8,024 nucleotides of DNA from an uncultured Planctomycetaceae bacterium. GTDB lineage: Bacteria > Planctomycetota > Planctomycetia > Pirellulales > Thermoguttaceae. Positions 1 through 5,865 of this stretch are shown here, piece by piece. The notes under the pieces were generated by a model. That model was given only the letters and a program-made list of their open reading frames with translations, was not told the DNA's origin and did not search any database. The position numbers and the translations under genes were made by a program. Numbering within the stretch: position 1 is the first letter of the stretch; each line of letters begins with the position of its first letter. Where the stretch lies: NCBI GenBank assembly GCA_947307005.1, contig CAMZHY010000150.1, forward strand, positions 1 through 8,024, written 5' to 3'.

Positions 1-938
1 TTGCGAAGCGTCGGGATCGGCTTCATCGCGGCGCGGACGACGATCGGCTGACCGTTTGTCATCCCCGCCTCGATTCCGCCCGCGCGATTCGTCGGACGGA
101 CGAACCCGAGCGTTCTCGCGGCGCGTTGACTTTCGTCCCATAGAATCTCATCGTGCGCTTGCGAACCGGGGACGCGCGCCAATTCGAACCCGTCGCCGAT
201 TTCCACTCCCTTAAACGCTTGAATCGCGGCGACCGCTTGCGCGAGGCGACCGTCCAATTTCGACGACCACTGCGCGTGCGTTCCGAGCCCGAAAGGAACG
301 TTGAAGACGCGAACGAAGACGACGCCCCCGAGCGTGTCGCCCGACTCTTTTGCGGCGTCGATCGCGCGCGTCGCCTCTTCGTCAAGATCGGGACGGAGTG
401 AAAAGACTTGCGTCGCGTCGCGAATTTCGCGCATTTCCGACGGCGTTTTGGTCAACGTCTCGGCGCCCGGCGTCAAGTCGACGTCGCCGACGCTTTCCAC
501 GTAGCCGACGACCTCGATCTCCAGTTCGCGGAGCAACAACCGCGCCAACGCGCCCGCCGCGACGCGACCCGCCGTTTCCCGCGCGCTCGAACGCTCGAGA
601 ATCGGTCGAATCCCCGTCCCGTATTTGACGGATCCCGTCAGATCGCCGTGCCCCGGACGCGGACGCGTCAGCTCCGGCATGCTTTCGAGCTTGTAGTCGC
701 GATTCTTGACCCACAGAAGAATCGGCGATCCCATGCTCGCGCCATGCAGAACGCCCGTGAGAATCTCCGCCGAGTCCGTCTCAATCGCCTGACGACCGCC
801 GCGCCCGTAGCCGCCCTGACGGCGTCTGAGTTCGGCGTCGATCGCGTCCGTATCGAGGGGGACCCCCGCCGGGAAGCCGTCGATAAGCGCGGCGATTCCC
901 TTACCGTGCGATTCGCCCGCCGTTTGGTAGGTTAGCAT
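1..938 (-). CDS. aroC: Chorismate synthase, C-terminal end cut off by the window edge
   Basis: Chorismate synthase converts 5-enolpyruvylshikimate-3-phosphate to chorismate with reduced FMN, the last step of the shikimate pathway, in the cytoplasm. Reading the minus strand from the ATG at 938 gives 312 residues with no stop before the window edge. The family motifs are in order: GESHG at residues 8-12 with the catalytic His11, an Arg/Gly-rich RRQGGYGRGGRQ stretch at 39-50, RPGHGD at 94-99 with the second catalytic His97, the signature ERSSARETAGRVAAGAL near 115-131, and a GVEIGDGF motif near 240. Family members are usually about 360-390 residues, so roughly 50-80 are missing beyond base 1. 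An AGGA ribosome site (946-949) lies 7 bases before the start. The gene begins 63 bases after the end of purB in the same direction with no clear terminator between them, so the two are probably co-transcribed. Confidence 0.97.
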   Translation of the reverse strand, partial: MLTYQTAGESHGKGIAALIDGFPAGVPLDTDAIDAELRRRQGGYGRGGRQAIETDSAEILTGVLHGASMGSPILLWVKNRDYKLESMPELTRPRPGHGDLTGSVKYGTGIRPILERSSARETAGRVAAGALARLLLRELEIEVVGYVESVGDVDLTPGAETLTKTPSEMREIRDATQVFSLRPDLDEEATRAIDAAKESGDTLGGVVFVRVFNVPFGLGTHAQWSSKLDGRLAQAVAAIQAFKGVEIGDGFELARVPGSQAHDEILWDESQRAARTLGFVRPTNRAGGIEAGMTNGQPIVVRAAMKPIPTLR

Positions 939-1001
939 ATCCGTTTCCTGTTAAAACGCGCGAAAAACGCGACTGAGGACAGAAGCGTCGTCCGTAAAAC
1001 G

Positions 1002-1928
1002 CTAGACGCGAAGCTCAGCCTGCGCGACGGCGACGTTGGGGTAACGCTTGCGGATCGGCTCGACGACTTCCTGAATGAACTCGTCGACCTGTTCCGGCGC
1101 GCGACCGATGAATTTTTCCGGTTTGATCTCCGCGTCGATATCGACGCTCGCAAACGCGGGGTCCTTTCTTAGACGTTCGAGGAGGTCGTTTTCGCCCCCT
1201 TCGACCTTGACAACGTTTCCCGCCGCGACGCTGTGTTGACGAATATGCTCGTGCAACTCCTGTCGGTCGCCGCCCGCTTCGACCGCCGCCATGAGGATGT
1301 TTTCCGTCGCCATGAAGGGCAGCTCGGCGTTAAGATTCTTCGCGATGACCTTGGGGTAGACGACGATGTTTTCAACGACGTTCTGCATGATCGTCAGGAT
1401 CGCGTCGATCGCGAGGAACGCTTGCGGGATCGTTAGGCGGCGATTGGCGCTGTCGTCGAGCGTGCGCTCCATCCACTGCGTCGCGATCGTCATCGCGGGA
1501 CTCGACTGGAGACTCATGACGAACCTGGCGAGCGAGCAGACGCGCTCGCACCGCATCGGATTGCGTTTGTACGCCATGGCGCTCGAGCCGATCTGGTTCT
1601 TTTCAAACGGCTCTTCCAGCTCTTTCTTGTGCGCGAGGATGCGCATATCCGTTCCGAATTTGTGGGCGCTCTGCGCGATTCGCGAGAGAACGTCGAGAAT
1701 CTGAGCGTCGAGTTTCCGAGGGTACGTCTGACCCGTGACGGCGAACGGCTGGTCGAAGCCGATCTTCTGGCAGACGCGCCTTTCCAGGTCGCGAACCTTG
1801 GCGTGATCGCCGTCGAAGAGTTTGAGGAAGCTCGCCTGCGTTCCGGTCGTGCCCTTGTTGCCGAGCGTCTTCATCTTGGAAAGACGGTATTCAAGGTCTT
1901 CAGGTCGGTCGCGAGGTCGTAGGTCCAT
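1002..1928 (-). CDS. purB: Adenylosuccinate lyase, C-terminal fragment after the frameshift
   Basis: The open frame begins with an ATG at 1928 that falls inside the purB reading frame and has no convincing ribosome site; its first nine residues (MDLRPRDRP) are out-of-frame noise. From Glu10 on it matches the family: GTTGTQASF at 26-34, the fumarate lyase signature GSSAMAYKRNPM at 114-125 with the catalytic-loop serines 115-116, WMERTLDDSANRR further on, then the C-terminal helical domain ending at the stop at 1002. Alanine stands where human ADSL has proline in the signature (SSAMPYKRNP), which I regard as ordinary variation. It is not expected to be a separate gene. Confidence 0.8.
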   Translation of the reverse strand: MDLRPRDRPEDLEYRLSKMKTLGNKGTTGTQASFLKLFDGDHAKVRDLERRVCQKIGFDQPFAVTGQTYPRKLDAQILDVLSRIAQSAHKFGTDMRILAHKKELEEPFEKNQIGSSAMAYKRNPMRCERVCSLARFVMSLQSSPAMTIATQWMERTLDDSANRRLTIPQAFLAIDAILTIMQNVVENIVVYPKVIAKNLNAELPFMATENILMAAVEAGGDRQELHEHIRQHSVAAGNVVKVEGGENDLLERLRKDPAFASVDIDAEIKPEKFIGRAPEQVDEFIQEVVEPIRKRYPNVAVAQAELRV

Positions 1929-2431
1929 AGCGTCGCGCGTTTGCCGACGGTCGTCGGTTGCGCGGGCTGGAGGTGGGTCAGCCCGAGACAGGGGAGCGCG
2001 CGATACTGAGCGGCAAAATTCGCGAGTCGATCGATGACGGTTACAAGTCGGTCTCGAACCATCTGGAGCGCTTCGCGGTAAATGATGCAGTCTCCGTTGT
2101 CGGTGACGTAGCAGCTTGTCGCGCCGAGGTGAATGATAGCGCGCGCGTTAGGGCAGACGTCGCCGTAAGTATGGACGTGAGCCATGACGTCGTGCCGGAG
2201 TTTCTTTTCATAATCGGCGGCGACGTCAAAATCAATATCGTCGATATGCGCCTTGAGTTCGTCGATCTGTTCCTGAGAAACGGGCAGACCCAGTTCATGC
2301 TCCGCTTCCGCGAGGGCGACCCAGAGCTTTCGCCACGTCGAGAACTTCTTCTGAGGGCTGAACTGCGCGCACATTTCGCGCGACGCGTAACGTTCGATTA
2401 ACGGATTGTCGTAAAGCGTGCGATCTTTCAT
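1871..2431 (-). CDS. purB: Adenylosuccinate lyase, N-terminal fragment before the frameshift
   Basis: This frame encodes 186 residues, of which the first 177 or so are genuine. It carries HDVMAHVHTYG at 80-90 and the TSCYVTDN segment at 105-112, both substrate-binding regions in the family, then LTHLQPAQPTTVGKR at 151-165 with the conserved His153. The last nine residues (KTLNTVFPR) are out-of-frame translation after the shift. Alone it lacks the catalytic serine loop, so this product would be inactive. Confidence 0.85.
   Translation of the reverse strand: MKDRTLYDNPLIERYASREMCAQFSPQKKFSTWRKLWVALAEAEHELGLPVSQEQIDELKAHIDDIDFDVAADYEKKLRHDVMAHVHTYGDVCPNARAIIHLGATSCYVTDNGDCIIYREALQMVRDRLVTVIDRLANFAAQYRALPCLGLTHLQPAQPTTVGKRATLWTYDLATDLKTLNTVFPR
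1898..1903 (-). other. Frameshift site in purB
   Basis: On the minus strand the bases read ...GAC CTG AAG ACC TTG AAT... in the upstream frame and ...CCT GAA GAC CTT GAA TAC CGT... in the downstream frame. The family consensus DLEDLEYRLSK is restored by adding one base at CT^GAAG. A lost G from an original CTGGAAG would explain it. I see no slippery heptamer and no downstream pseudoknot, so programmed frameshifting is unlikely. Confidence 0.8.
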
Positions 2432-2498
2432 AAAAACCTCTGAGGGTAAAACGCCGCGCGGTATGATTCGCGTTTAGCGCCGATAAAAAACGACTGTC

Positions 2499-2526
2499 AT
2501 TATCTCCAAAGGCGTCGCGAGGTCAA
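2499..2526 (-). promoter_or_regulatory. Probable sigma-70 type promoter for purB-aroC
   Basis: The minus strand has TTGACC (2521-2526), a 16-base spacer and GATAAT (2499-2504), each 5 of 6 matches to the -35 and -10 consensus. The expected transcription start is near 2492, leaving a leader of about 60 bases before the purB ATG at 2431. No other gene on this strand lies in this gap. Confidence 0.6.
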
Positions 2527-2754
2527 GAGAGCAAAGGGCAAAAGAGGCGCGTCGTTTGTTCGAACGTTCTGTTTTTGAGGGGCGTTTCGACGTTTTTCCA
2601 AACGTTCTCTAGGATTCCAAGTATTCCGATTTAGAAATCGACGAGAAGGGTTTTTTGTATTTCTTTTCTGAGAAACGTCGTTACTTCGGGATTGCGCCGC
2701 CTTTAATCGTAAGAGAACGCGAGCGATAATCCGCGCGAAACTGGGGATCAAGAC

Positions 2755-2810
2755 GTCAAAAATACGACGGGCGCTTTTCTTCGCTGGAGAACGCGACGGA
2801 AAAGCGCCCG
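2755..2810 (-). terminator. Rho-independent terminator of the cupin gene
   Basis: Perfect 12-base inverted arms (2768-2779 and 2799-2810, CGGGCGCTTTTC / GAAAAGCGCCCG) enclose a 19-base loop that can add a 4-base inner stem (TCGC/GCGA). On the minus strand the hairpin is followed by TCGTATTTTTG. It lies 56 bases beyond the cupin stop. Confidence 0.75.
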
Positions 2811-2865
2811 CGTTTGCGAGATTAGAAGTAGACGCGGCGGATCTCTCTCGAAAGAAGAGCGGAAA

Positions 2866-3315
2866 CTACCATACGACCGGCTCGGATAGAATCTCGCCGT
2901 CGGAAGGATTGACGTCGCCAACCTTGGCGGCCTTATACTGCACGCAGAGCATCGTCAGCGGCGTGGAGCCCGTGTTGCGAACAGCGCGTTTCCCCGAAGG
3001 CGCGACGCGGACGACCGTTCCTTCTCTCACGGGAATATTTTTCCCGTCGACTTGGTACTCGCCCTCGCCGGAGAGGAAAAAGTAAAGTTCCTCGTGCTCT
3101 TTGTGGACGTGATAAAACCCGCCCTCGGTTCCAGGCGCGAAAACCTGGAATGAGAAATCCGCGCCCCCAGCCTTGATTGCCGCGCCGCCAAAGACTTTGC
3201 CGGGAATTTTGACGTCGGGTCCGAGTTCCAGAACATAATCCTTAATTTCCGCCAAGGAACCAAAATCAACGGCGGTCGCGTTGGGAGCGTCAGCGATTAC
3301 TTTAACTTCCTTCAT
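2866..3315 (-). CDS. Small single-domain cupin protein of unknown substrate
   Basis: This 149-residue cytoplasmic protein has a single conserved beta-barrel (cupin_2 type) fold. Cupin motif 1 is clear at residues 69-85 (HVHKEHEELYFFLSGEG), giving metal ligands His69, His71 and Glu75. Motif 2 (G99 ... PSGKRAVRN) keeps the Pro, Gly and Asn but has no His at the usual fourth ligand position. The metal may therefore be held by three ligands or be absent, and the activity cannot be named: sugar binding, isomerase, dioxygenase or sensor are all open. The start at 3315 is chosen because AAGAGG (3321-3326) lies 5 bases upstream; extending to a TTG at 3354 would add 13 unlikely residues. It stands alone between the tRNA terminator and its own terminator. 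Its promoter must lie in 3316-3360, where only weak boxes (TTGACT ... TATTCA) are seen. Confidence 0.88.
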   Translation of the reverse strand: MKEVKVIADAPNATAVDFGSLAEIKDYVLELGPDVKIPGKVFGGAAIKAGGADFSFQVFAPGTEGGFYHVHKEHEELYFFLSGEGEYQVDGKNIPVREGTVVRVAPSGKRAVRNTGSTPLTMLCVQYKAAKVGDVNPSDGEILSEPVVW

Positions 3316-3355
3316 TTCAACCTCTTGAATAAATAGATAAAAAGTAGGAGTCAAG

Positions 3356-3383
3356 AAACAAAAAAACCGCGAAAAATTCGCGG
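3356..3383 (-). terminator. Rho-independent terminator of tRNA-Pro
   Basis: On the minus strand CCGCGAA-TTT-TTCGCGG forms a 7-base-pair stem with a 3-base loop (3367-3383) followed at once by seven T residues. It begins 6 bases after the tRNA discriminator base. It also insulates the cupin gene from tRNA transcription. Confidence 0.85.
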
Positions 3384-3388
3384 CTTAA

Positions 3389-3463
3389 TCGGGGCGACAC
3401 GATTCGAACGTGCGACCTCTACGTCCCGAACGTAGCGCTCTAGCCAGGCTGAGCTACGCCCCG
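3389..3463 (-). tRNA. tRNA-Pro (anticodon CGG)
   Basis: The minus strand folds into a full cloverleaf. The acceptor stem CGGGGCG pairs with CGCCCCG, the D arm is GCTC...GAGC, and the anticodon stem CTACG/CGTAG carries the loop TTCGGGA. The T arm GCACG/CGTGT carries TTCGAAT, with one G-T pair at its base, and the discriminator is A. The anticodon CGG (3426-3428) reads the proline codon CCG; C1-G72 and G37 are typical of tRNA-Pro. The 3' CCA is not encoded (ATTA follows) and must be added by nucleotidyltransferase. Confidence 0.96.
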
Positions 3464-3548
3464 ATGGATCGACGCAAACTTTTTTACGGATTCGGGAGGT
3501 TCCGCGCCGCGTCAACCGTAGCGTCCACAAACGTCGAACGCTTGGTCT

Positions 3549-3576
3549 ATTCTATCGGCGTTTGCCAAGGCGTCAA
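3549..3576 (-). promoter_or_regulatory. Probable promoter of tRNA-Pro
   Basis: The minus strand has TTGACG (3571-3576), a 16-base spacer and TAGAAT (3549-3554). Both boxes match the consensus at 5 of 6 positions and the spacing equals that of the purB promoter. Transcription would start near 3542, giving a 5' leader of about 79 bases to be removed by RNase P. Confidence 0.6.
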
Positions 3577-3620
3577 TAAGTCTTTTATATTTTTTCTTTC
3601 GTCGCCTGCTTGCCGACCGC

Positions 3621-3658
3621 AGAAAACCGACGGTTGGAAAACGCAATTCCAACCGCCG
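3621..3658 (-). terminator. Probable terminator of the thioredoxin-like gene
   Basis: Perfect 9-base arms CGGTTGGAA (3631-3639) and TTCCAACCG (3647-3655) enclose a 7-base loop, with two more pairs outside one mismatch. On the minus strand the stem is followed by TCGGTTTTCT, a modest T run. It lies about 30 bases after the stop of the gene ending at 3688. Confidence 0.6.
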
Positions 3659-3687
3659 ATTTGACTCAGAACGCGCTTATCGCGACG

Positions 3688-5589
3688 TTACTTGAGTTCC
3701 TTAAGAACGTCCGAGAGTTCGTCGAGGTTGGCGATATTGGAACGAACAACCTTTCCGTCTTTGCCGATCAGAACGACCCACGGCGCGGTCTGAACGCCGA
3801 AGGCGACGGGAGCCGTTCCTTCGAGACCGTTCGGATCGCAGACGTTTTTCCACGGCAGTCCGCGCGTGATCTGCTGGAAGTACGCGGCGGCGTTATTCGG
3901 GTCGGGCGCGGAGTCGACGTTGACGCCGACGACGTTGACCTGATTCGCGAGTTGTTTAACCTTGGCGACGCTGTCTTGATCCCAGCTGCCCCAGAAGAAG
4001 ACGATCGTCGGTTTGCCGCCTGCGGCGCCGAACGCGACGTCGGAACCGTCCAGATACTTGAGTTTGGGCGCCTTAAGCGCGCCGCCTTCCGACTGGAGAC
4101 GCGCGAGCGCGCCTTGCGCTTTGCGCGCGATTTCAGAACCGCCGGCGTTTTTGACCACCTGCTGGTAATAGCCGATCGCCGCGTCGTTTTCGAGGAGATA
4201 TTCCTGATCGAGCGCGAGACTCATCGCCGCTTCGGAGCCCGCCGCCGTGCCCGCGTATTCTTCCGCAAACGCCGTCAGATCTTCGGTATACTTCTCCTGC
4301 GCTTTCGAAAGTTCCGAAGGTTTCGGCTGCGGCTGGCTTTGAGCGACCGCGTAGAACGCCGCCGTAATCTGACGCTGACGAACGCGCGCTTTGACCTCGT
4401 CGCCTCCCGTCTCGTTAATCTTTTCCGCGAGGCTCGCGAGCTTTTCGACCCCGTTCGGATACATGCCCGACTGGAGCCCCGTAAAGACGACGTCGACCGC
4501 CTGCGAGAGCATATTGTCGCTTTCCTGAGGATTGCTCGCGGCGACGTTCAGGAGCAGTTCGACCGTTTGGTCGCAGAGCGCCGGATAATCCTGCGGCGAA
4601 GCGGTTTCCAATTTGCGGTACGCTTCGCTGAGCGCGGCGCCCATTTCGCCGACGTCGGCGGAACTAGCGGCGACGTTTGCGCCGCCCTCCGTCGGAAGCA
4701 AAACGGACGACGCAGAGACGGCGCCCGTCGCCTGACCGAACGGCTCGCCCGTCGGCAGTCCGACGATTTTCCACACGTCGCCGACTTTAACGAGGTCGCC
4801 TACGTACAGTTCCTGACTCTGAGCGGCGTCGCCGCCCTTCATGACGATAATCGCGACGTTGTAATACGCCTCCAAATCTTCGGCGACGGCGTCGCTTGCG
4901 GGAATCGTCGCGGGACGACCGGCGTTAAGAGCTCCCCAGTTCGCGTCGTCCGGGATATTCAGCTTTTGAGCGAGTTTGGCGAACGCGTCCGGGGAGACTC
5001 CCTTGATTTCATTCTGAATTTCGGCGGCGAGCGGCCCGGAAAGTCCGAGCGTCTTGAGATCGTCGAGCGTGAGCGCGACGCGCTGGTAACGCTCGAAATC
5101 GTTCGTTTTGAGCGCGGCGACCGCTTCCTGCGTCGCCTCTTGCGGCGAGATTGACGTCCACGATTCAATCGTCTTCTTGTCCGCCCCGAGAACGCCGCGT
5201 CGCGTTCCGCCCGTGTTGAACCAGCGCGCTTCCTGACCGATCACGTCGCGAAACACTTCGATTCCGTTCTTGTAGAAACGAATCTGCTCGACTTTGGAAC
5301 TTCCCGGCGCGACGGTCCAAACGCGCAGCGGAGTCGAACCGTCCGGCGCGCAGAGGACGACGCCCGTCACGTCCTGTTCTTTAAAACGTTTGACGACGCA
5401 TTTTTCAACGTCCGCCGCAGCGGGGACGTCGCAGTCGACGTCCGCTTGCGTGGGGAGACGGTTGAGAATTTGTTCGGTTTGTTCGGGTTTCTGGGCGTAA
5501 AGCGCGGAACACGCGACGAGAACGCCGACGATCGTCGCCAGACGACCAACGGCTGCAAAACGTGAAACGAGGGTTCCCTGTAAAAGCAT
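3688..5589 (-). CDS. Exported TPR/thioredoxin-fold protein without redox cysteines
   Basis: This 633-residue protein starts with a signal sequence (residues 1-32). It could be cut by signal peptidase I after ALYA, or be a lipoprotein, since LVAC at 24-27 fits a lipobox. A long middle region (about 50-280) includes an ISPQEATQEAVAALKTNDFERY segment at 147-168 and ends DVWKIVGLP; it resembles the N-terminal part of redoxin/TlpA-like proteins I associate with Pirellulales. A helical, TPR-like region (about 420-495) follows, then a thioredoxin fold (about 505-633). The fold keeps its core strands (TIVFFWGSW) and the cis-proline (TAPW, Pro603), but the active-site WCxxC reads W-D-Q-D-S at 536-540: Asp and Ser replace both cysteines. 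Disulfide chemistry is therefore not expected; a binding or chaperone role is inferred. The start at 5589 is supported by AAGGAG 7 bases upstream. An upstream ATG at 5625 has no ribosome site and would place 12 polar residues before the signal. Confidence 0.85.
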   Translation of the reverse strand: MLLQGTLVSRFAAVGRLATIVGVLVACSALYAQKPEQTEQILNRLPTQADVDCDVPAAADVEKCVVKRFKEQDVTGVVLCAPDGSTPLRVWTVAPGSSKVEQIRFYKNGIEVFRDVIGQEARWFNTGGTRRGVLGADKKTIESWTSISPQEATQEAVAALKTNDFERYQRVALTLDDLKTLGLSGPLAAEIQNEIKGVSPDAFAKLAQKLNIPDDANWGALNAGRPATIPASDAVAEDLEAYYNVAIIVMKGGDAAQSQELYVGDLVKVGDVWKIVGLPTGEPFGQATGAVSASSVLLPTEGGANVAASSADVGEMGAALSEAYRKLETASPQDYPALCDQTVELLLNVAASNPQESDNMLSQAVDVVFTGLQSGMYPNGVEKLASLAEKINETGGDEVKARVRQRQITAAFYAVAQSQPQPKPSELSKAQEKYTEDLTAFAEEYAGTAAGSEAAMSLALDQEYLLENDAAIGYYQQVVKNAGGSEIARKAQGALARLQSEGGALKAPKLKYLDGSDVAFGAAGGKPTIVFFWGSWDQDSVAKVKQLANQVNVVGVNVDSAPDPNNAAAYFQQITRGLPWKNVCDPNGLEGTAPVAFGVQTAPWVVLIGKDGKVVRSNIANLDELSDVLKELK

Positions 5590-5596
5590 CAGCTCG

Positions 5597-5602
5597 CTCC
5601 TT
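5597..5602 (-). promoter_or_regulatory. Ribosome binding site fixing the start at 5589
   Basis: AAGGAG on the minus strand, 7 bases before the ATG at 5589, is the strongest Shine-Dalgarno sequence in the window. It decides for this start over the in-frame ATG at 5625, whose upstream bases (CCGAATCCTTT) contain no such site. Confidence 0.75.
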
Positions 5603-5640
5603 GTCTGTCGTAACCTTATATTCATAAAGGATTCGGAATT

Positions 5641-5668
5641 ATTCTTAAACGAGTCGTCCGCGTCTCAA
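5641..5668 (-). promoter_or_regulatory. Possible promoter of the thioredoxin-like gene
   Basis: TTGAGA (5663-5668), a 16-base spacer and AAGAAT (5641-5646) on the minus strand match the consensus at 5 and 4 of 6 positions. The 16-base spacing equals that of the two better promoters in this window. The -35 box lies inside an inverted repeat. The predicted leader is about 45 bases. Confidence 0.4.
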
Positions 5669-5691
5669 AGATTTGACTTGAGACGACGGAC
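5656..5691. repeat. Inverted repeat over the -35 region
   Basis: GTCCG-CGTCTCAA (5656-5668) and TTGAGACG-A-CGGAC (5678-5691) are inverted arms of 13 pairs with one bulged base and a 9-base loop. On the plus strand TTTTC follows, but no plus-strand gene lies upstream that would need a terminator. It could be an operator over the -35 box of the thioredoxin-like gene or a second terminator against antisense reading. Confidence 0.6.
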
Positions 5692-5701
5692 TTTTCGGCG
5701 G

Positions 5702-5745
5702 GTCGTCAAAAACAAGAAGCCCTGCGGCGCGAGCCGAGAGCTTCT
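5702..5745 (-). terminator. Rho-independent terminator of the Cys-rich protein gene
   Basis: On the minus strand AGAAGC...GCTTCT arms (5740-5745 and 5715-5720) enclose an inner CGGC/GCCG stem with a 4-base loop, followed by TGTTTTTG. It lies about 120 bases beyond the stop at 5866. Confidence 0.7.
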
Positions 5746-5865
5746 CAAGCGTTCTACAATGAACCCGCGTTTAGGCGGAGCGTAGCGTATTTTTTCAGAC
5801 GATGCAAGACAAAATCGTCGGATTTGTCGTCATATTCGGGCGAAACCGCGTCGTTTGTTCGCAAC

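Larger units (their letters stand above)
1002..2431 (-). pseudogene. purB: Adenylosuccinate lyase gene split by a one-base frameshift
   Basis: Adenylosuccinate lyase releases fumarate from SAICAR and from adenylosuccinate, so it serves two steps of purine synthesis; it acts as a cytoplasmic homotetramer. Read from the ATG at 2431, the gene is clear up to about 1903 and then continues without loss in the neighbouring frame to the stop at 1002. Joined at 1898-1903, the two parts give about 476 residues, the usual length for the human-like subfamily, with nothing else missing. The shift corresponds to one base lost from a codon expected to read CTC/CTG-GAA (Asp-Leu-Glu-Asp-Leu-Glu). Because everything else is intact and the gene is essential for purine synthesis, a sequencing or assembly error is as likely as a real mutation. 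An AGAGG ribosome site (2437-2441) sits 5 bases before the start. Confidence 0.9.
2432..2865. other. Non-coding gap between purB and the cupin gene
   Basis: This 434-base gap holds the purB promoter and ribosome site at its left side and the cupin terminator at its right side (2768-2810). An 83-codon open frame on the minus strand (2500-2751) has no ribosome site, is rich in Arg/Asn/Lys, and contains the promoter boxes, so I do not accept it. I see nothing else in 2530-2760. Confidence 0.6.

Noticed and set aside
408..935. 175-codon open frame on the plus strand
   Set aside because: It is antisense to aroC, whose protein matches chorismate synthase throughout; the plus-strand product is Arg/Ala-rich without recognisable motifs.
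939..1001. CGCG-AAAAA-CGCG palindrome between purB and aroC
   Set aside because: Only four pairs and no adequate T tract where a purB terminator would need it; the genes are probably co-transcribed.
2500..2751. 83-codon open frame on the minus strand in the purB-cupin gap
   Set aside because: No ribosome site, unusual Arg/Asn/Lys composition for this genome, and it overlaps the likely purB promoter.
3316..3360. Promoter boxes TTGACT and TATTCA upstream of the cupin gene
   Set aside because: The -10 matches only 3 of 6 positions and would put the transcription start on the ribosome site, so I did not list it as a feature.
3610..5154. 514-codon open frame on the plus strand
   Set aside because: It lies almost wholly antisense to the thioredoxin-like gene, is loaded with Arg, Val and Phe, has no domain or ribosome site, and arises from the third-position bias of the real gene.
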